From: Tetracentron sinense
Lineage: Eukaryota; Streptophyta; Magnoliopsida; Trochodendrales; Trochodendraceae
NCBI GenBank assembly: GCA_015143295.1
Contig: CM026554.1
Span: 28,285,531 to 28,349,530, forward strand
Direction of reading: 5' to 3'
DNA length: 64,000 bases
The notes under the pieces: model-generated
What the model was told of the DNA's origin: nothing
The model's input: only the letters and a program-made list of their open reading frames with translations
Databases searched by the model: none
Shown: positions 22,101 through 34,180 of the stretch, piece after piece
Position numbering within the stretch: position 1 is the first letter of the stretch
How the letters are laid out: each line of letters starts with the position of its first letter
Program-made: the position numbers and the translations under genes

Positions 22101-24942
22101 GATAAACAGGCTCATCAACGCCACTGCTGGCCACGAGATGTTATCCTTCATAGATGGTTATTCAGGCTATAACCAGATCCTCCTGGCGGAAGCAGATCGA
22201 GAGAAGACCACCTTCATAACGGAGCGGGGCTTGTTCTGTTATCGAGTGATGCCTTTTGGCTTGAAGAATGCAGGTGCCACCTATCAACGTCTTATGAATC
22301 TCATGTTTGGGTCACTTCTTGGCAAGACGGTTGAAGTGTACATCGATGATATCATTGTGAAGAGTCGAGTACGAGGTACTCTGGTGACGGACCTTGCTGA
22401 GCCTTTCTCTGTTCTGCGATCTTTCAATCTAAAGATCAACCCAGAGAAGTGCACCTTCGGAGTTACCTCAGGGAAATTTTTGGGTTATCTTGTGACTCAG
22501 AGAGGGATTGAGGCTAATCCAGCTCAGATCCGTGCTTTGCTGGACATGCCAGAGCCTAAGTCGAAGAAGGAGATCCAGAAGCTGACAGGCCGGATCGCTG
22601 CACTCAATCGGTTCATCTCCAAGTCATCCGATCGTTGCAAACCTCTATTCGAGTTGCTGAGAAAGGACTCCATTTTTGCGTGGACTCCAGAGTGTTCTCG
22701 AGCTTTCCTTGCCTTGAAGGAATATTTAGGCTCAGCTCCTATCCTTTCGGTGCCTGAGCCAGGTGAAATCTTATATCTTTATCTGTCTGTTTCAGAGCAA
22801 GCCCTTGGGTCCGTCCTGGTCAGGAGTTGTGATTGCGTGGAGAAACCTGTCTATTTCATCAGTAAAACCTTTCTCAAGGCGGAGTGCAATTATAGCAAGC
22901 TCGAGAAGGTATGTCTAGCTCTTGTCTTTTTTACGGAAAAGCTTCGTCCTTACTTTCATGCTCATTCTATCGTTGTCATCACAACGTATCCCTTGAAAGT
23001 CGTGCTGGGACGACCCGAGCTGGCGGGGAGGATGTCGAAGTGGGCTGTAGCTCTGAGTGAGTTCGATATTCAGTATCGGGCTAGGAGTTCAGAAAAGGGG
23101 CAAGCAATGACAGGTTTTCTTTCTGATTTCCCTGTGGAGGAGGAAGCAGAGGAGGTGGTTGTTGATCTTCGGGAGCTTCCTATTGAAGTTGACAACGGAG
23201 ATGTCGTTGTGGATGGAGCCAAGTCAGCAGAGTGGAATGGTTGGTTATTGTACGTGGACGGATCTTCTAATTCTAGTGGTTCAGGACTGGGCGTTGTGCT
23301 TATAAGTCCGGAGAACATCAAAGTGCAGAAGATGTCGTGCCTTGGGTTCACTGCCTCCAACAACGAAGCTGAGTACGAAGCCTTACTGCTTGGGCTGGAG
23401 AGTGCTCGAGAGCTGCAGATCTCCATGTTGAGAGTGTTTTGTGATTCACAGCTCGTGGTGAATCAGGTGAATGGTGTTTATGACTGCAAAGACGACCGGA
23501 TGAAGTAGTATGCTACTGTCGTTCGTTCGCATTATGAAGCATTTACCGTTGTGGAGATCGGGCACACCCGGAGAGATGAGAACAGGCATGCTGATGCTTT
23601 GGCGTATCTAGCTTCCATGGTGCAGGCTAACGAGCCTAAGGCTATTCTGATGGAGTTCCAAGAGTATCCTTCAATAACTCTTCAGGTACAGTGAGAAGTG
23701 TTTTTTGTCAATCCTGTTCCGAGCTGGATGACAGGGCTGGTGGCTTATCTGAAGGATGGAATTCTTCCTATCAGTGTGAAGGAGTCGAGGCACATTCAGT
23801 TCAAGACATCTCGTTATGCCTTGGTGCAAGGAGAGTTGTTCAGGAAATCTTTTGGTGGGCCTTTGTTGAAGTGTGTTCATCCTGCAGACGTGGAGAGAAT
23901 ACTTGCTGAGTTGCATGAAGGTATATGTGGTATTCATTCAGGCGGAAGAACCATTGCCCACCGAGCTCTGGGGCAAGGTTACTTCTGGCCTTACATGCAG
24001 GCTGATGCTCAAAAGTATGTGAAGAAGTGCAGCCAGTGCCAGCGGTTTGCTCGTTTGATTCATGCTCCGGCTCAAGAGCTCAGCACTGTGTCTCAGCCTT
24101 GGCCATTTGCACGTTGGGGACTTGATATTGTTGGACCTTTCCCTAGGGCTCCAGGGAATCTGATCTTTCTTCTAGTGGCAACTGATTACTTCTCTCGTTG
24201 GATTGAAGTTGTTCATCTTGCCCGTATCAGAGAACAAGAGGTGAAGAAGTTCTTGTGGAAACATATCATCTGCAGATTTGGCATACCGCAGTCCATCATT
24301 ACTGACAACGGGAAGCAGTTTTCAGGACGTTTGATTGCCGACTTTTGCAGCGAGCTGAAGATCAAGCATGTTTTCTCTTCCCCATATTATCCTCAGGGAA
24401 ATGGATTGGCCGAGGCAGCCAATAAGAACATTCTCAATGCCTTGAAGAGAAGACTGGAAGATTCGAAAGGGAAGTGGACCGCCGAGCTGCACAACGTTTT
24501 GTGGGGGTACAGAACAACTCCGAGGAGTCCTACCAATGAAACTCCTTTCTCTCTAGCGTATGGTATGGAAGCTGTCATTCCTACTGAGATCAGTTTGCCT
24601 ACAGTGCGTTCTTGGCACAACAAGAAGAAGGATGGAGAGAAAGATCAGAACACAGAGCTTATGGCTATTCATCTTGATTTGCTAGAAGAAAAGCGAGAAG
24701 ATGCCAGCATTCAGATGAGGAGGTATCAACAACGATTGAGGAAAGCCTACAACAAGAAAGTACAACGGAGAGTGCTGCAGGTCGGTGATCTCGTTCTCCG
24801 AAGAGTGTTCCAGAACACGAGAGAGCTTAACAGTGGCAAGTTGGGACCTAACTGGGAAGGACCTTATATCGTAGAGTGGTTGGGAAGTCCTGGAGTCTGT
24901 TACTTGAAAGACTTACAAGGTAACCTCATCTCAAAATCCTGA
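19189..24942 (+). pseudogene. Tat gag-pol polyprotein, one frame with in-frame stops
   Basis: A single reading frame of about 1,900 codons starts at the ATG at 19189 (a more likely start than the ATG at 19174). Capsid-type gag lies at about 19840-20330, a Cys/His motif (CHYHKCRGHLTNRC) at about 20800, aspartic protease with VDSGSGADIL at about 21240, reverse transcriptase with YIDDIIVKS at about 22340, a first RNase H to about 23110, then an archaeal-type RNase H (YVDGSSNSSGSG, NNEAEYEALL) at about 23250-23620. Integrase has an HHCC region (HSGGRT, CSQCQ) at 23930-24045 and catalytic Asp (LDIVGPF), Asp (TDNGKQF) and Glu (GLAEAANK). Stops are TAG at 20488, 21469, 21610, 21613 and 23506, and TGA at 23692 and at the 24940 end. 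There is no frameshift. The catalytic residues remain but the product cannot be made as one chain without suppression. Confidence 0.9.
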
Positions 24943-25349
24943 AACATTATGAATTTGAGGCAATTCTTTCAATAGAATCTATGATATGCTACTACATGCA
25001 TCGTTGTGCTTACAAGCTTTCAGTGATTTTACATGATCATAGTGCTCATATTTCAACATGTGACTTGCAATATTATGCGCCTGCTCATAGTCTACACTGT
25101 ACTCTGTCTGGTTCATCAGTGTAATATTGTGAATGTTTTGCAAGTAATTCAAATAAAATTTTGACTGAACAACCTACTCATAACGAACACGAGTGGCTTA
25201 TATAAGGATGTCATCTGAGCAAATCTAGTGGCTTATCCTAATGACATCCTCTGAGCATGTGCTTCGAAACTGAGTTACATTGTGTTCATCATATGAATTT
25301 TATTTGTCAGATTGCATTCACAGTGAACTACGCGAATGATGTATCTGGA

Positions 25350-25516
25350 GTAGTGCTTGCTCGTAGTGCTTTGCTCGTAGTGCTTTGCCCGTAGTGCTTT
25401 GCTCGTAGTGCTTGCTCGTAGTGCTTTGCTCGTAGTGTTCTACTCGTAGTGCTCTATTCGTAGTGCTTTGATCGTAGTGCTCTACTCGCAGTGTTTTGTT
25501 CGTAGTGCTTTGATCG
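25350..25516 (+). repeat. 14-bp minisatellite in the Tat 3' region
   Basis: About 12 copies of CTCGTAGTGCTTTG with small variants (CCCGTAGTGC, CTCTACTCGTAG). It lies between pol and the convergent antisense gene. Hypervariable tandem repeats at this location are known in Tat-lineage elements. Confidence 0.9.
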
Positions 25517-25795
25517 AAATTATTTGTGTAACACTTATAATTTTCACTCTGATACATACATTCACATAGTAAAGTGTCATATTCACATCAATGCTGTGAA
25601 CCGTGAAAATTTTATGTTGTGTTGTTTGTGCATACGTTGTGCTACGCTACGAGGTGAAAAGAAATGCAAACATAAGAGAAAGGAGTGATCCATTCACACA
25701 GAAGGCCCATTTCTGGGTAATTACAGCAACAGAGGGAAAGAAAAGAGTTTACATCATTCAAAAAGAGAAACAGAAATATGAAGAGGAGCAGCAGA

Positions 25796-28313
25796 TCAGA
25801 CGAGCTCAAGATCAGCATCTGTCGTCGTTGTAGCAGGGGCAGAAGTAGAGGCTTCAGCAGTTGGGGTTTCCACTGGAGTAGCTTCATCGGCAGCAGTAGG
25901 AGCTTTAGGAGCAGTTGGCTCGAAGTACGGCTCAGCTGAGAGAGGTGCAGGACCTTCAAGAGAATGAGGTTGCTCGATGCCTTGGACCTCGGCCTCGTCG
26001 TCTAGCTCGATCAAGTCTTTGCTCTGAAGCTCGGAGACCGTGATGGCGTCCTCTTCGTTGTCTTCTTTCAGACGACCTTGTTGGCGGAGCGATTCGAGTA
26101 GCTCTTTCTCGGTCTCTGCCCGATCCTCATCCAAGAGCGTGTCCAGCTGGGACTGATAGTGCTGTTGTAGTCTCAGGGTCACGGTCCTCTCGATGGTCTC
26201 TTGAGCTTTCTTGGCCTCCTCGAGCTCCTCCGCCAGTGCTGTCCTGGCTGCCTCAGTTTCCTCCAACTGTCTGCCCAAAGCTTGGGAGACGTGCTCCAGT
26301 TCGCTGATGCGTAGAACAGCGTTCTCAACCTCCTGTTTGGCCTTCTTCTCGGCCTCCTTTGCTGATCGTGTCTCAGCCTCAGCTTTTTCTTGTGCCTTGG
26401 TGGCAGTTTTCAGCTTCCCCTCAACGCGAGCAGCGTCAGCTTTGGCTTGAGACAGATCAAAGTCTGCCTTGAGTCTCTCTTCGACGAGAGTCTTCTCCAG
26501 CGTCTCAGTCCTGCCCTTCCAGTAGTTGATCCCGTCTCGGAGGTGATTGTAGCTATATTGGCTACGATCACAGAGTTCCTGCACGAGCACGTTCATCTGC
26601 AAGGAAGTGTCCGGGCGTTAGCACAATGAGGAGTAAAATTTCAGCAGTAGAGTAAGAAGAAGAGGAAGTGAGAAACTTACTGACGCCACAGACTGGCAGG
26701 CGGCGTAGGACAGATCGGTCAGATGGAGTTTGCCGACGTCAGCGATGTCCTGGGGCAACCTCATTGCATGAGTCAGAGCTCGGGCGGTCTTCTCCGAACT
26801 CTGCACCGAGTCGTTCACAGTCGGTATCCCATACCGAGAGAAGTCGGGCGACCAGTCCGGAACGCTCGTCGGTAGCATACGAGCTGGAAGACTCGTTGTG
26901 CCAGCTTCCGTTGCGGCCAGGGCAATCACGGTGGAACTCGTGCTGGCTGGGGCAGTTGCAGCTCGAGAAGGGGTAGGTGCCGAGCTGGCTTCGGGCACCG
27001 CCGTTGTCACCTCTGCTCCTGGACTTGTTGCAGGAACAGCAGAGGTGGAGGGGGGAGCAGCAATGGCTGCGTTCTCTTTCTCTAGGCGTTTTTCCGCCTT
27101 CGCTTTCTTTCTGGCCTCGTACTCGGCCTGGGTCGGCATCTTTCTTTTCGGGTCAGCAGTCGCTGTACCCTTGGAAGGAGGGTTCCTCTTCTTCAACGGT
27201 GGTGGCGGTGGTGGAAGCTGAACTGCAGGGCGAGCAGACCTTGGCTTCCTGCTCAGTGGAGGTGGATCCATGCCAGCCATGTCTTCTTCTGCTTCGGCTA
27301 GATTAGTTGCTGGTGAAGGTGCAAAAGTTGAAGCACCTAGTTGCTGTTATTGTGGTTGTTGTTGTCGTCGTTGAGCAGTTGCAGTAGGAGTGCTGAAGGC
27401 GACCCATGTGTCAGGCTCCAGTGGTTTCCACCGGATGTATTCCCCACCTCGAGCACGTTGGATATTGGTAAGGAGGCCTTCTTCTTCTGGGGCCAACTTC
27501 TTATACGGGAACTTCTTTGCGTCAACTGCACACAGAAAAAAGCAAAATGAGTACAACGAGAGTCAGCAGGACTTAAGCATACAACGTGCAACGAGAACAG
27601 AGTCAGAACAGTTATGCACAACGGACAACGGACAACGGACAACGGACAACGGACAACGGACAACGGACAACGGACGACCGTAGTAGTATACCTGCCTCCG
27701 CTCGGAAGACATTGGGGGCCCTGGAATTTTCTGCCTTCCAACCGTCAGAGACGACGAAAGGAATGGCTTTTCACCCTCTTTCTCTATCAAGTATGCCTGA
27801 GACGAGCTCTGGATGTCGAGGTTTCTTGTTCCATGAGTAGTAGGAGAACAAACCATCGTCAGTGCTTCGGCATTTGACAGCATGGCAGAAGTGGAATAGA
27901 TGCCTAGCTTCTATTGGGTAACCGTCCTTGGTGAATTTGATCATCATGGACATATATTTGTGGAAGCTGGGATGCATTTGTCCCGGTGCGAGTTGCAGGG
28001 TGGACAGAACGTCGTCCAGGACGGGATGGAGAGGAAAGCGGAGGCCAGCCTCGAGCTGGGAGAGGTAGACGACGGTACAAGCAGAACGCTTATCAATGAT
28101 AGCGTCATCCCGTTTGAAATGGAGATAGACGTTGGAAGGGAAGTCGAAACGTTCCCTGTAGTGGTTCAGATGTGCCAACTGATGTTGGCGCAGGACTGAG
28201 GATTGTTCGATGTAGGCACCATGAGGTGCGCTACCTGTGCAACTGGCCTCATCTTCAGTAGGGCCTCTAACTTCCTCTAACCTAGCGGGTTCTACGGGAA
28301 TGATGGCAGCCAT
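25796..28313 (-). pseudogene. Tat antisense gene (aORF), three exons, two nonsense codons
   Basis: Encoded opposite to gag-pol. Exons are 28313-27692, 27525-26681 and 26596-25796, joined by GTATAC...TGCAG and GTAAGT...TGCAG introns in matching phase (756 codons with the stop). Exon 1 contains a segment like the putative gypsy-type transposon domain (PF04195), with GLRFPLHPVLDDVLSTLQL and APGQMHPSFHKYMSMM. Exon 2 is proline-rich and basic (LPPPPPPLKKR, EARKKAKAEKRLEKE). Exon 3 is a long Glu/Ala/Lys coiled coil with an acidic, Pro/Thr-rich tail. A TGA at 27771-27773 and a TAA at 27347-27349 are each one transition from Trp or Gln. Antisense genes here are documented for Tat elements; function is unknown. 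Comparison with the copy at 50190-52434 supports the exon borders. Confidence 0.82.
27617..27675. repeat. (ACAACGG)n minisatellite in aORF intron 1
   Basis: Eight consecutive ACAACGG units. The unit contains the half-site of the LTR palindromes (ACAACG). The corresponding intron of the second Tat relative has three dispersed ACAACG words. Confidence 0.93.
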
Positions 28314-28591
28314 AGTAGTTGGAAGAAACAGGGAAAATGAACGAAGAACAGAGAACAGAACACAGAGAGTACACAGAGCGGATTCACTCCAAAAACTAGA
28401 GAAGAGAGAGAGGGAGAAACAGTATGAAATATTAAGGAAAAAGGTGAAGAGCGTATCGAACAGAAGGCGACTGAGAGAGATTGTTGAGAGCTTGAGGAAG
28501 ATGAACTTGCGGTTGAGAAAAAATTCGACAGAGTAACAGTGCTTGAAGGAACAGGGTGAAAGAGAAGGAGTATTCGGTGGAGATTTTATAA

Positions 28592-28602
28592 GCATCTCAG
28601 AT
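28592..28602 (-). promoter_or_regulatory. Candidate TATA box of the antisense gene
   Basis: On the minus strand TTATAAAATC lies about 280 bp upstream of the antisense ATG at 28313, inside the internal region and outside the 3' LTR. It would give the antisense gene its own promoter. No transcript evidence is available. Confidence 0.45.
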
Positions 28603-28928
28603 TTGTGAAACTACACCACTACCCTTCATCAGAGCCGTACACCTGTGTCAAAGGGAAGAAGAGCAGTGGCAAGATCGTCTTTTCACCAAAAGAGAGTAAC
28701 CGTCAGAGTTATTAAAGCGTTTTGAAATTCGAATCAGCGATGATGACAGCCTGTCCGCATTAAAGAGACGTGATGGTTCGCACGCGCAACCAGCTGGCGT
28801 GAACGGTCGATCTTCCCAGCGAGCGTTTAAAGCACGCAGCGTTACATCTTCTGGGGCAGGCCAGGTATGATCTTTTTGTTCGTTTATGACGCTTCGAACT
28901 ACGTTCCAAGCATCATAAAAGGGCAAAT

Positions 28929-29823
28929 TGTAACGGATAAAATTCGTAAAATCAACTTAGCGTTGGAGAACGAGCTCGTTTTTGTTGTTTTGTTCACGAA
29001 AGTGACACGTGGACACGAGGTGGGGCCACGTGCTTAAAATGGAGGGGTCACACGTTGTCTGATGCACAACGTTCACGTTGTGCGCATTACGACGTCTTTG
29101 TTCTCTTGTAGAACAACGTTTCCGTTGTGGCTTGACAACGTGCTCGTTGTCTGAAGCACAACGTAACCGTTGTACTCTTGACAACGTTTTTGTCGTATAT
29201 GAACAACGAGCCCGTTGTCTCACCGACAACGATATCCTGGCTGTGTTTTAAGACATCAACACCGTAACCGAGCTCGAGTCAACAACAAGACCGACTCGTA
29301 AGAGGAAGTGATCGGGAGGCGATCCATAATTCTGACAGGCGTGCCGAAAACATTGTTGCGTGCCGAAAGCACTGTCTTGGCATTTAATGCTGGTCACTTC
29401 TGCGTACTGTCCGATCCCGTCCGATTGGACGCTTAGGAGGCTCTCACGTGTGGTGCAACCGGCGGCAGATATGACTGACATATTTGGCAATGAGTGCAAA
29501 ACACGTGGTATGGACACCTATGGCCATCCATGGTCATCGATGGCCATACCAACCTTACCCTATAAATACCCCGTGATTTTTTAGTGCTTAAGAGTTAGTT
29601 GTTCATCACCCGTATTCGAGAGTATACGTGTCCAGTGCTTCTCAGAGCCTTGCGTAATTTTCAGTGCCTCATTCAGTGTACTGCTCATCATCTTCTACAT
29701 CTACTGACTTTATCATCGGAGTACAGGTCAGGGTGTCACACCCTCCACTCCAACCTTCTACCGGTAAACCAGAGCGTGGGAGCAGCAGCTGACGCGTATC
29801 CTTTCCGGTATTTTCCCCTCACA
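28929..29823 (+). repeat. 3' LTR of the Tat element
   Basis: Same length as the 5' LTR and about 98.8% identical by eye. It is preceded by the purine-rich AAAAGGGCAAAT, the likely polypurine tract, and followed by the target duplication ATTTC. Confidence 0.93.
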
Positions 29824-29828
29824 ATTTC

Positions 29829-31754
29829 ATTTCCCGTTATTTATTTATTTATTTATTTTTATCTCTTGAATAAAATCTAGCTGATTTGTGGAGCTAATTC
29901 ACTTTCCGCTGCTTCAAAAAAAAAAGAAAAAGATTCTGTCCGTTCACTCCCCTGTTTGATTCTTGGGGATTGTTATCTTCAGATAAATTAATATACTATT
30001 CTTTATGCATAATTTATTGATAATTGTTGGGAAAAATATTACCTTTTCCCTAAAGTTATTGGATCAATAAGATCACAAAATCACATACATAATAATATGA
30101 AATTGAGAAAAAAAATAAACAAAACAAGCATACCACACCAAAGTTTACGTGGTTCACCATAGTGTGCTACATCCACGGACAATCCAACACTAAATCCACT
30201 ATTGCCAATTAACAAGTGTACAAGAATGAGTACAATCTTACCCATGACTCTTATGAAACCCTTTAAGCTTGGAAGAAAACCACCCAAAGAGGAATGAGAA
30301 AGAAACCATTTTCAACATTATAAACCTCTAAGAAAAAAAACCATTTTCTCAAAAGCTCAAGTGTGTAAGACAAAAGGAGGACACCCACCATATCAATGTG
30401 TCTGCACCACTTTGCTTCTTTTGGTAATTCACCAAAAATAAACACTTTTTCCGAAAAAAAAAAAAAAAAACTACTTTTATGACATGAATTAGTCTAGGGA
30501 TACTCCCAAAGTGTACTCCCAAATCCTAACCGTTTATCTCAATTATTAAACGGTTAGGATTCCCGGTGATGTGGCAATAGAAAAGACAAAATAAGCCAAC
30601 TGAAATCTTGACTCTTTGTGGTTGGTTATAAACGGTTAAGATTAGGGAGTATATTTGGGAGTATAAACGGGAGTACCCATAGACCGACTCGACATGACAT
30701 ATCATAAAAACTCTCAGGGCCTGTTTGCTAAGGAGAGAAGGACTTCTCTAGGAGAGCTTTTAAGTTACAATGTCGACTTCCAGCAAAAGTTTCCTTGGGT
30801 AGCTTCCTAAAATTTTTTTTTGAATTTTATTGACTTTTCATTTTCATAAAAAGTCAATAATAATGCAAATAACCAAACGTGATTTCTATCGACTTTTGAC
30901 TTTTTTATCCAAACGCAAACTCATTCTCATTGGTCAAAAATGAGGTGACTTTGCAATCCCACATCTCAACAATAATAAAAGATAGTAGATATTGTTCCCC
31001 AAAACCACTGTGTGTTTGATTCCAGTATCCATGTCTCTTCAAGTTTCTTACATATGCAAAGGCCTATTAATGTTTGAAACCCACCGTGCCACCTTATGTA
31101 CAGATTAAAGGTTAACCACAAAAGACCAGCATGCCCTGGAGGTTCATATAATACTTGTATTGATAATACAACACTTAAATAGCTATCTTGTTCTTATATT
31201 AGTACATGAGGAAGCATGTCCCAACTCCAGACTCCACAGAAAAAAATTGCTCTCTAAAAATATGTGGTTAGCTTATAATTTCTACCAACATCTGAAACTA
31301 TAAGGGGGGTTAATTATTATATATAATTTTGTTTTTGTTGTAATTTTTTCTGAAGAAGTGTAAGAGATGCTCGTCTGGCTGGTGTTTGTGGCACAGAAAT
31401 TTTGGAAATCATTTTTCCCTTGTCACACTGTGTTTCAAAAAAATTGCTGCTCTGTATTCGTAGGAGTCTGTCATCAGCAGTTATGCTCTTATTGAAGTTT
31501 GAGTCCACCAGATTCTATTGCGGGGGCTTCTACTTTTTAAGGTCAGAAATGCACCATACCGTGAGTGTACATGAGCTTCTCGATGGTTGTTTTCAAGCTT
31601 CCATTTGCCATGACAAAGCATATAAAGTTCAAGTTTTGTTGTGCACATCACTTGGTGCACTGTTATGCATTGTAACAAGTCCCCTATGCTCTCGTTGAAT
31701 AATGTTATCCAATTAAAGAGTCCTAATAAATTAGTTTGGCAGATTCAAATAAGT
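29829..31754. other. Rest of cathepsin intron 1, repeats only
   Basis: No exon was recognised. A stretch at about 30025-30300 (AGTTTACGTGGTTCACC, TACATCCACGGACAATCC) resembles degraded plant LTR sequence. A GTTTGCTAAGG/CCAAACG pair at about 30725-30910 may be a MITE. Confidence 0.45.
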
Positions 31755-32614
31755 TGTTAGATTCCATTTTATAGGATGTTATTTCATTATTTTTAGTATA
31801 TTTAAGTGGTTGTAATCTGTAGTGGAAAATGAGCGAATGAATTATATTAATAGTTCTTAGTATTAGTCCAATGAGTTTCTGATCTCCTTCATATAGAGAT
31901 CCAAATGTCTGGATTTCTCTTTAATGAGATCCATCTTCTCCCCTTTTTTCTATTTAATTTCTTCTTGTTTTTTTTTTCAACGATCCAAGATTGTAAGGAT
32001 TAATATTAGAGCAGCTATCCTGGAGACTATGGCATGTAGCCGTATAGTGGATATGATGGAAATCAAGGAAGCCCGAGCACTCTTAGCTAAAATGAAAAAA
32101 TTGCACTTTGGGTGCAAAAGCAACAAAAAGATGGAAGATCCTACACCTACACCCAATGAAGATGAAGTATCAAATGAAGACCCTCAAGTGGTGATCAAAT
32201 GCTATGGAATTAAGGATTTCAACCGCAACTATGTAACTACGCCAAGACTGCCATGTGTTGAGGTGTCACACTTTGAGAGGAAGGTTTTGATGAACCGGAT
32301 ATTCTTAGTGGAACATTTTCTACATTTCGATCCAATGGTGTTAGTCTCTATCCATTTTCTAGAATAATGCAATTGCATGGCACCCGTATGATCCTTCGCG
32401 ATTGACCCTTGAGAACAAGGGTCATTTTAAGGGGACGAGAGTGTTGCTGGTTGTAATCTGTAGAAGGAAATCAGTGAATTGAATGAAATTAATAGTTCTT
32501 AGTATTAGTCTAAGGAGGTTCTGATCTCCCTCATATAGGGATCAAAAGGTTTGGATCCCTCTTAATGAGATCCATCTTCTCCCCTTATTCTATTTAATTT
32601 CTTATTTTTTATCA
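31755..32614 (+). mobile_element. Small non-autonomous LTR element (TRIM-sized)
   Basis: Direct repeats of about 170-225 bp (31755-31979 and 32442-32614) share TGGTTGTAATCTGTAG, AATAGTTCTTAGTATTAGTC and GAGATCCATCTTCTCCCC. The 3' copy is preceded by a purine tract (AAGGGGACGAGAG) and begins TGTTG. After the 5' copy, TTAATATTAGAGCAGC resembles a degraded tRNA-Met primer site. The interior has only a short open frame. The target duplication is not clear. It lies in cathepsin intron 1. Confidence 0.65.
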
Positions 32615-34180
32615 AGTACCAATCTGGGATCTTAACATTTTACTTCCATTTATTGCATCTACAGTTCAGGCCGCTATTTATATATTGGAAATTTGTTTCC
32701 CGTACTTCCTGAATTTTGGATTTTACTGTCAGAACTTAATTAGTCATATATACATGCAGGTGGTCGTGATGAAACCGATTCCTCCAATAAGGTCTTGATC
32801 TGAGATTCTTCAGGTACTTTTCTTACAATATGCAAAATGAAAAATCTTAACTTTCCATTGACTTTAGAGTTACTAAGTTACATAATTCATTTTCTATGTG
32901 TAGGGATCAATCGTTGAACAGATAAATGCAAACCCTAAGGCTGGATGGCAAGCTGCTATGAATCCCCGCTTCACCAATTTCACTGTGAGTCTTCGACTGG
33001 CAGGACATTATTCATGGTAGATCTTTTCAGTTCTTTTAGGGATGTAAATTAGCCAAGTTCAGCATTAATGTTTTCTATTCAGTGTTTTAATTGATTAACT
33101 ATTGACTTGTTCCTACACTTACATTTAATTACACGTAAAATATATAGATGCATATAATTGAATCGATCTGATTTCAGGCCAGCTTGGCCCAGCCTTGTTA
33201 AGCCAAAGAGCTTCATTTTGGGTTGATCTTAGTTTGCAACCTATAGGAATGAGCTCAGGTATGGCTCAGGATGAGCCAGCTAATTTGCTTATGACAAGAG
33301 TTAGCTAGCTCTGCCTGCTAATAGCCTAATTACTTTAATCCAGGCACCAACTGTATTCGGTTTTGTTATATGCCTTTCGGACTCAGTTGCTCACATGTTC
33401 TTGTGTTGAACAGATTGAGCAATTTAAGTACCTCCTTGGAGTGAAACCAGCATCACAAAGTGATTTGGAGGATATTCCTGTTGTAACTCATCCGAAATCT
33501 TTAGAGTTGCCAAAGCAGTTTGATGCAAGAACAGCTTGGCCTCAATGTGTCACTATCAGTAAAATACTTGGTCAGTTATTTTAATCTTAATCTAATTTAC
33601 AGTTCTTTCAGATAAGATGCTGACATTGTCCACTTCATATTCTAACCACTGGATCTATCTCTGCATTTCCAAATTAAAGATCAGGTAACTTAGTTCTCAT
33701 TGCTTTAGAAAACACAACTAATTACAAAAAAATGGGTCATAAATTTTTTTCAATTTATCTCGGTCTTGATGGAGCAGGGATATTGTGGTTCTTGTTGGGC
33801 ATTCGGTGCTGTCGAATCGCTATCTGATCGTTTTTGCGTCCATTTTGGCTTGGTAGCTTCCACTTCCTATGGATAACTTACTTGAAGATTACATCTTTTC
33901 CCTTCAGAAATTTATATCCCTCGTATCTTCTAGTGCAGCACATTTCCCTGTCTGTTAATGACCTCTTAGCATGTTGTGGTTTTATGTGCGGGAATGGTTG
34001 TGATGGGGGAGATCATATTTATGCATGGAAATTCTTTGTCAGCAATGGTGTTGTTACTGAAGAGGTACATAATTCCTATATTTTGTCTACAAACATGGAA
34101 TTTGTGCTTTTGTTCTGCGTTTCAGATTGTTTTTCAAACCATTTGAGAGTTTTATACCATGGATTGTGCGCAGTCCGTGC

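Larger units (their letters stand above)
18238..29823 (+). mobile_element. Full-length Ty3/gypsy Tat-lineage LTR retrotransposon
   Basis: An 11,586-bp element flanked by the 5-bp target duplication ATTTC (18233-18237, 29824-29828). Its LTRs are 895 bp each, TG...CA, and differ at 11 positions by eye (10 transitions, 1 transversion), so insertion is recent. The order is LTR, primer site, gag-pro-RT-RNaseH-archaeal-type RNaseH-integrase in one frame, tandem repeat, three-exon antisense gene, short purine-rich tract, LTR. Dual RNase H domains and an antisense gene in the 3' region are known marks of the Tat lineage. It is inserted in sense orientation in intron 1 of the cathepsin B-like gene. 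Confidence 0.93.

Noticed and set aside
27563..27883. Overlapping open frames on both strands around the ACAACGG repeat
   Set aside because: A 7-bp repeat is open in several frames on each strand; these are artefacts inside an intron of the antisense gene.
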